Source: an uncultured Atopobiaceae bacterium
GTDB lineage: Bacteria; Actinomycetota; Coriobacteriia; Coriobacteriales; Atopobiaceae
Length of the DNA stretch: 7,345 bases
Direction of reading: 5' to 3'
Assembly: GCA_905235165.1 (NCBI GenBank)
Contig: CAJOKK010000075.1
Location: 1 to 7,345 of the forward strand
The notes under the pieces are model-generated. The model had not been told where the DNA came from, made no database searches, and saw nothing but the letters and a program-made list of their open reading frames with translations. The position numbers and the translations under genes are program-made. This document shows, in pieces, positions 5,157 to 7,345 of this stretch (positions are counted from its first letter, which is position 1; each line of letters opens with the position of its first letter).

Positions 5157-5588
5157 CTACTCCCCCGTCTCAATGCGGGCGGGATTTGCCTTTCGGTTGG
5201 TATGGAAGACCATGCGGAAGGTGCCAACCTGGATGGTGGAGCCGTCCTTGAGCATGGCACGGTTGACGATGGCACCGTCGACCCAAGTTCCGTTAAGCGA
5301 ACCGAGGTCTTCCACCGTGGCGATTCCCGTCGAGACGCTCGTCAGATCGATGCGCGCGTGACGGCGCGAAACGGTCATGTCGTTGAGGAAGATCGTGTTG
5401 GAGGGATCACGGCCAAGCGTGATCAGGGTGTCAGAGAGCTCAAACACCTGCCCCGTGTGCGGGCCTTTGACGATAGCCAAGGTGGGGCGCGCAACCCGAG
5501 CGGCAGCGGACAGGTCGGGCGACGTGGTGTCGGCCGAGGGCATCCGGAAGATCTCGGTAGCACCGTTAACGTTGTTGTTGGGCTCCAT
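5157..5588 (-). CDS. garA: FHA-domain signalling protein, GarA/OdhI-like
   Basis: The 143-residue protein is a short N-terminal tail plus one forkhead-associated domain (about 38-128), which binds phosphothreonine. Core residues are present: Arg60 in LGRDPSN, Ser74 and His77 in VSRRHA, and Asn99 in SLNGTWV. GarA/OdhI proteins share this layout. Their ETTSVFR tail motif is phosphorylated by Ser/Thr kinases and then binds the protein's own FHA domain, switching off control of 2-oxoglutarate dehydrogenase and glutamate enzymes. Here the tail holds TEIFR (11-15), which fits the second half of that motif, and DTTS (20-23), which fits the first half. Adjacency to the ftsR-like gene matches Rv1827-Rv1828. 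The ATG at 5586-5588 has GAGAGGAG spaced by 8 nt. A weak -10 (TATCAT, 5620-5625 on the minus strand) could add an internal promoter. The kinase and targets are not in the window. Confidence 0.87.
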   Translation of the reverse strand: MEPNNNVNGATEIFRMPSADTTSPDLSAAARVARPTLAIVKGPHTGQVFELSDTLITLGRDPSNTIFLNDMTVSRRHARIDLTSVSTGIATVEDLGSLNGTWVDGAIVNRAMLKDGSTIQVGTFRMVFHTNRKANPARIETGE

Positions 5589-5632
5589 GCACTACACTCC
5601 TCTCAAGGAAATTGCCACTATGATACTACCTC

Positions 5633-6013
5633 TTAACGACAGGCAACGCAGTCCATCTCAATAAGTGCATCCATCGGGAGGCGCGAGACCTCAACGACCG
5701 TCCGAGCCGGCGCCGGCATCTCAAAGCGACGCCAATACACGTCGTTCACCTCGTCAAGATCGTCAAGATTCGCGAGGTAGATGTTAGTCTGCGCAACGTC
5801 GGCAAGCGTGCAGTCAACCTCGGCGAGAATCGCCTCAACGATATCGATAACCCGCTCCGTCTGCTCGCGAATGCCACCCTCGCAGAGCTTGTAGGGATTC
5901 TCCCGATCAATAGGCAGCTGACCCGAAGCAAAGACGAGACGGCCGGCCGTAGTTGCTTGGGAATAAGGCCCAATGGCGTCAGGCACGGTAGTGGCGTTGA
6001 TGGCGTACTTCAT
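5633..6013 (-). CDS. ridA: RidA family enamine/imine deaminase
   Basis: RidA hydrolyses reactive 2-aminoacrylate and related enamine/imine intermediates, made by PLP enzymes such as serine and threonine dehydratases, to ketoacids and ammonia, protecting PLP enzymes. The 126-residue length is standard. Family motifs are GPYSQA (15-20, with Tyr17), VFASGQLPID (27-36), QTNIYLANLDD (75-85), and the C-terminal signature PARTVVEVSRLPMDALIEMD (102-121). The last carries Arg104, which contacts the substrate carboxylate, and Glu119. The residue after PART is Val where some relatives have Cys. The ATG at 6011-6013 has AAGGGAG just upstream. It lies 57 nt after the GcvT-like gene and 44 nt before the FHA gene, so it is probably cotranscribed. 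An upstream amine-handling GcvT-fold protein gives a loose metabolic theme. Confidence 0.95.
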   Translation of the reverse strand: MKYAINATTVPDAIGPYSQATTAGRLVFASGQLPIDRENPYKLCEGGIREQTERVIDIVEAILAEVDCTLADVAQTNIYLANLDDLDEVNDVYWRRFEMPAPARTVVEVSRLPMDALIEMDCVACR

Positions 6014-6070
6014 GAGGCTCCCTTCAATGGATGCGCTCTCTCATGGTAGCGAAAAGCCCCGGGTATCGTC

Positions 6071-6910
6071 CTAAGACAAGCCGCGTGCGCCAATGAAGGA
6101 GCCGTCAGCGCGCAACAGGCCTGCCGACAAGAGCTGTTCGCGGCTCGGCGTGACACACCCAAACGTGCCGCTGATGTTTCCGAGGACATCGAAGCAGGTC
6201 TGCACCTGCTGTCTAAAGGCCTCAAGGCCAACGGGCGACACCTCGTTGAAAGACAGGAAGCTGCGCCAGAGCACGCGGGCACGTGCAGGCGGAACGAGCA
6301 CGAGGTAGCAGGGTTGATCGTCAAACGCAGGCACCGCGACCAGGCAATTGATCTTGTCGAGCATGCGGTTGGCAATCGTTCCCGGAGCGGGCAGGTCTTG
6401 GTCGCCCAGGTAGTCCGAGAGAACCACGCCTGCCTGAGGCCCCCACAGCAGGATGGGAACCAAAGCCTCGGAAGCATCCTCAAGCTCGACCTCGCCAAAG
6501 GGCTGGATACCGCCCTGCTCAATGGAGATCACGAAGTCCGCCCAACAGGACATGATGGCGTCACGGCCAACAAGGTCCCACCAAGCAAACTCCTCCTGGC
6601 CCGTGCGGGCAAGCAGGACAAGCGAGGAAAGCGAACCGTCGCCGGTAAGGGCAACCTGGGGCGCGCACTGTCCGATCGCAAGCTCCTCACCCGCAAAGAG
6701 GGCCGAGATGAAGGCGCTCGTGTCATCACCGGAGACAAGCTGCGAGCCCATACAGGTCAAGTCAACAAGGGCCACGCCCTCAGAGAAAGCGGCCTTCTCG
6801 TCAACACCGTTATAGCGAAGTGGGGCAAGGCGACCGTCCGTCCCTTCGTCGAGAAGGGCGCCGAGCGCCAGGTGCTCCTCAAGCAGGGTGTTGGCAGCCT
6901 CTTGATCCAT
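6071..6910 (-). CDS. GcvT-fold (aminomethyltransferase-like) protein, degenerate
   Basis: The 279-residue protein follows the order of conserved blocks of GcvT, the folate-binding T-protein of glycine cleavage, but is much shorter than its usual 360 or so residues. GVALVDLTCMGSQLVSGDD (45-63) matches the GcvT GxxDxSHMG segment. TGDGSLSSLVLLAR (89-102) matches the DGGxxDDLxxYR segment, but the Asp pair containing the catalytic Asp is replaced by Ser. WGPQAGVVLSDYLG (156-169) matches the GPxA repeat. VPPARARVLWRSFL through PVGLEAFRQQV (206-236) matches the PxGLxARDxLR helix, with ARD changed to AFR. The C-terminal barrel that follows in GcvT is missing. Glycine cleavage activity is therefore unlikely; a folate-binding or structural role, as in YgfZ-type relatives, is possible, though the YgfZ KGCYxGQE motif is absent. 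The ATG at 6908-6910 has AGGAGGT (6915-6921) overlapping the previous stop codon. Confidence 0.7.
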   Translation of the reverse strand: MDQEAANTLLEEHLALGALLDEGTDGRLAPLRYNGVDEKAAFSEGVALVDLTCMGSQLVSGDDTSAFISALFAGEELAIGQCAPQVALTGDGSLSSLVLLARTGQEEFAWWDLVGRDAIMSCWADFVISIEQGGIQPFGEVELEDASEALVPILLWGPQAGVVLSDYLGDQDLPAPGTIANRMLDKINCLVAVPAFDDQPCYLVLVPPARARVLWRSFLSFNEVSPVGLEAFRQQVQTCFDVLGNISGTFGCVTPSREQLLSAGLLRADGSFIGARGLS

Positions 6911-6919
6911 GCTGACCTC

Positions 6920-7345
6920 CTAGTTGGTCTTCTCTGACGGAGCGTTCGCGGCCGATACGAACAGGGGACGGCTCAAGATGTTGACGCTCGGGCTCTGGGT
7001 CAGGGCGGAGTCGACCGTCGACTTGCTGCCACCGCTGAAGCGCCCGCCTTGGCGCCACCACACGCAGCTATAGGGCTCGTTAAGGTCGAGCGCCACGTCG
7101 GGCGCGATGCAGACGCGACGGAAGGTCACCTCTCCGTCCGGCCAGGTACTGGCGTGCTGGTCGGCGCCGAGCGAGACCATGGCACGTGCGTTGAAGCCGA
7201 GCGCGTAGGGCGCAACGCGCACGACCCAGCCCTCGCGACCAAAGGTCTTGCCGGAGAAGTTCTCGTAGGCCCAATCCATGAGGGCTGCCGTGTCGGAAAA
7301 GCGGCCCTCATCGGTTTCGCAGCCAAGCACCGAGGTAAAGAGGGC
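6920..7345 (-). CDS. D-alanyl-D-alanine carboxypeptidase (peptidase S11), C-terminal part
   Basis: The window edge cuts this gene: 141 residues plus the stop are visible and the start lies beyond 7345. The visible part begins ALFTSVLGCETDEGRFSDTA, the end of an S11 (DacA-type penicillin-binding) catalytic domain, where xVxLGCxTxxxRFxDTxxLxxWAY is a recurring pattern. It continues into a beta-rich region like the C-terminal domain of DacA. The catalytic SxxK, SxN and KTG motifs should lie upstream, outside the window, so activity cannot be judged. The family trims the terminal D-Ala from peptidoglycan pentapeptides outside the membrane. The C-terminus ends APSEKTN without an obvious amphipathic anchor helix, unlike many DacA proteins. 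The downstream GcvT-like start is 9 nt past the stop, implying cotranscription. Confidence 0.65.
   Translation of the reverse strand, partial: ALFTSVLGCETDEGRFSDTAALMDWAYENFSGKTFGREGWVVRVAPYALGFNARAMVSLGADQHASTWPDGEVTFRRVCIAPDVALDLNEPYSCVWWRQGGRFSGGSKSTVDSALTQSPSVNILSRPLFVSAANAPSEKTN

Overview
The window looks like chromosomal housekeeping DNA from a moderately GC-rich actinobacterium, most likely class Coriobacteriia (Olsenella/Atopobium/Collinsella type). That placement is inference from gene order and protein flavour: a LysM protein followed by nrdR, and an FHA protein of GarA/OdhI type directly before a MerR-type FtsR regulator, are both actinobacterial neighbourhoods. Ribosome binding sites are strong (AGGAGG-like) and intergenic spaces are short. 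No rRNA, tRNA, CRISPR array, insertion sequence or phage gene is visible.

Region 1 (about 1-2079, plus strand): the 3' end of a LysM-domain protein, then nrdR (repressor of ribonucleotide reductase genes) overlapping dut (dUTPase) by 8 bp, then a membrane-embedded glutamic protease of the CPBP/PrsW superfamily. A perfect 12-bp hairpin with a T-run closes this side. nrdR and dut both govern dNTP pools.

Region 2 (about 2080-2345): a convergent intergenic stretch with no convincing gene. It carries competing inverted repeats, a 7-bp direct repeat and a good-looking leftward promoter, so it is the best place here for an undescribed RNA or dispersed repeat.

Region 3 (2346-3785, minus strand): a secreted cell-wall hydrolase with a signal peptide, a coiled coil, an Ala-rich and then Gly/Ser/Asp-rich linker, and a cysteine-rich NlpC/P60 domain. 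Its upstream region holds nested palindromes.

Region 4 (3786-7345, minus strand): six closely spaced genes read leftward and end at a perfect 16-bp terminator: a D-alanyl-D-alanine carboxypeptidase (cut by the window edge), a shortened GcvT-fold protein lacking the catalytic Asp, ridA (enamine/imine deaminase), a GarA-like FHA protein, an FtsR-like MerR regulator, and apt (adenine phosphoribosyltransferase). Spacings run from 6 to 57 nt, so one or two transcripts are likely. The cluster joins wall maturation, amine metabolism, a probable Ser/Thr-kinase-responsive switch, a division regulator and purine salvage.

No clearly new multi-gene system is visible. The most interesting items are the degenerate GcvT-like protein, the GarA-FtsR pair with a split phospho-motif, the mixed-motif intramembrane protease, and the structured intergenic region.
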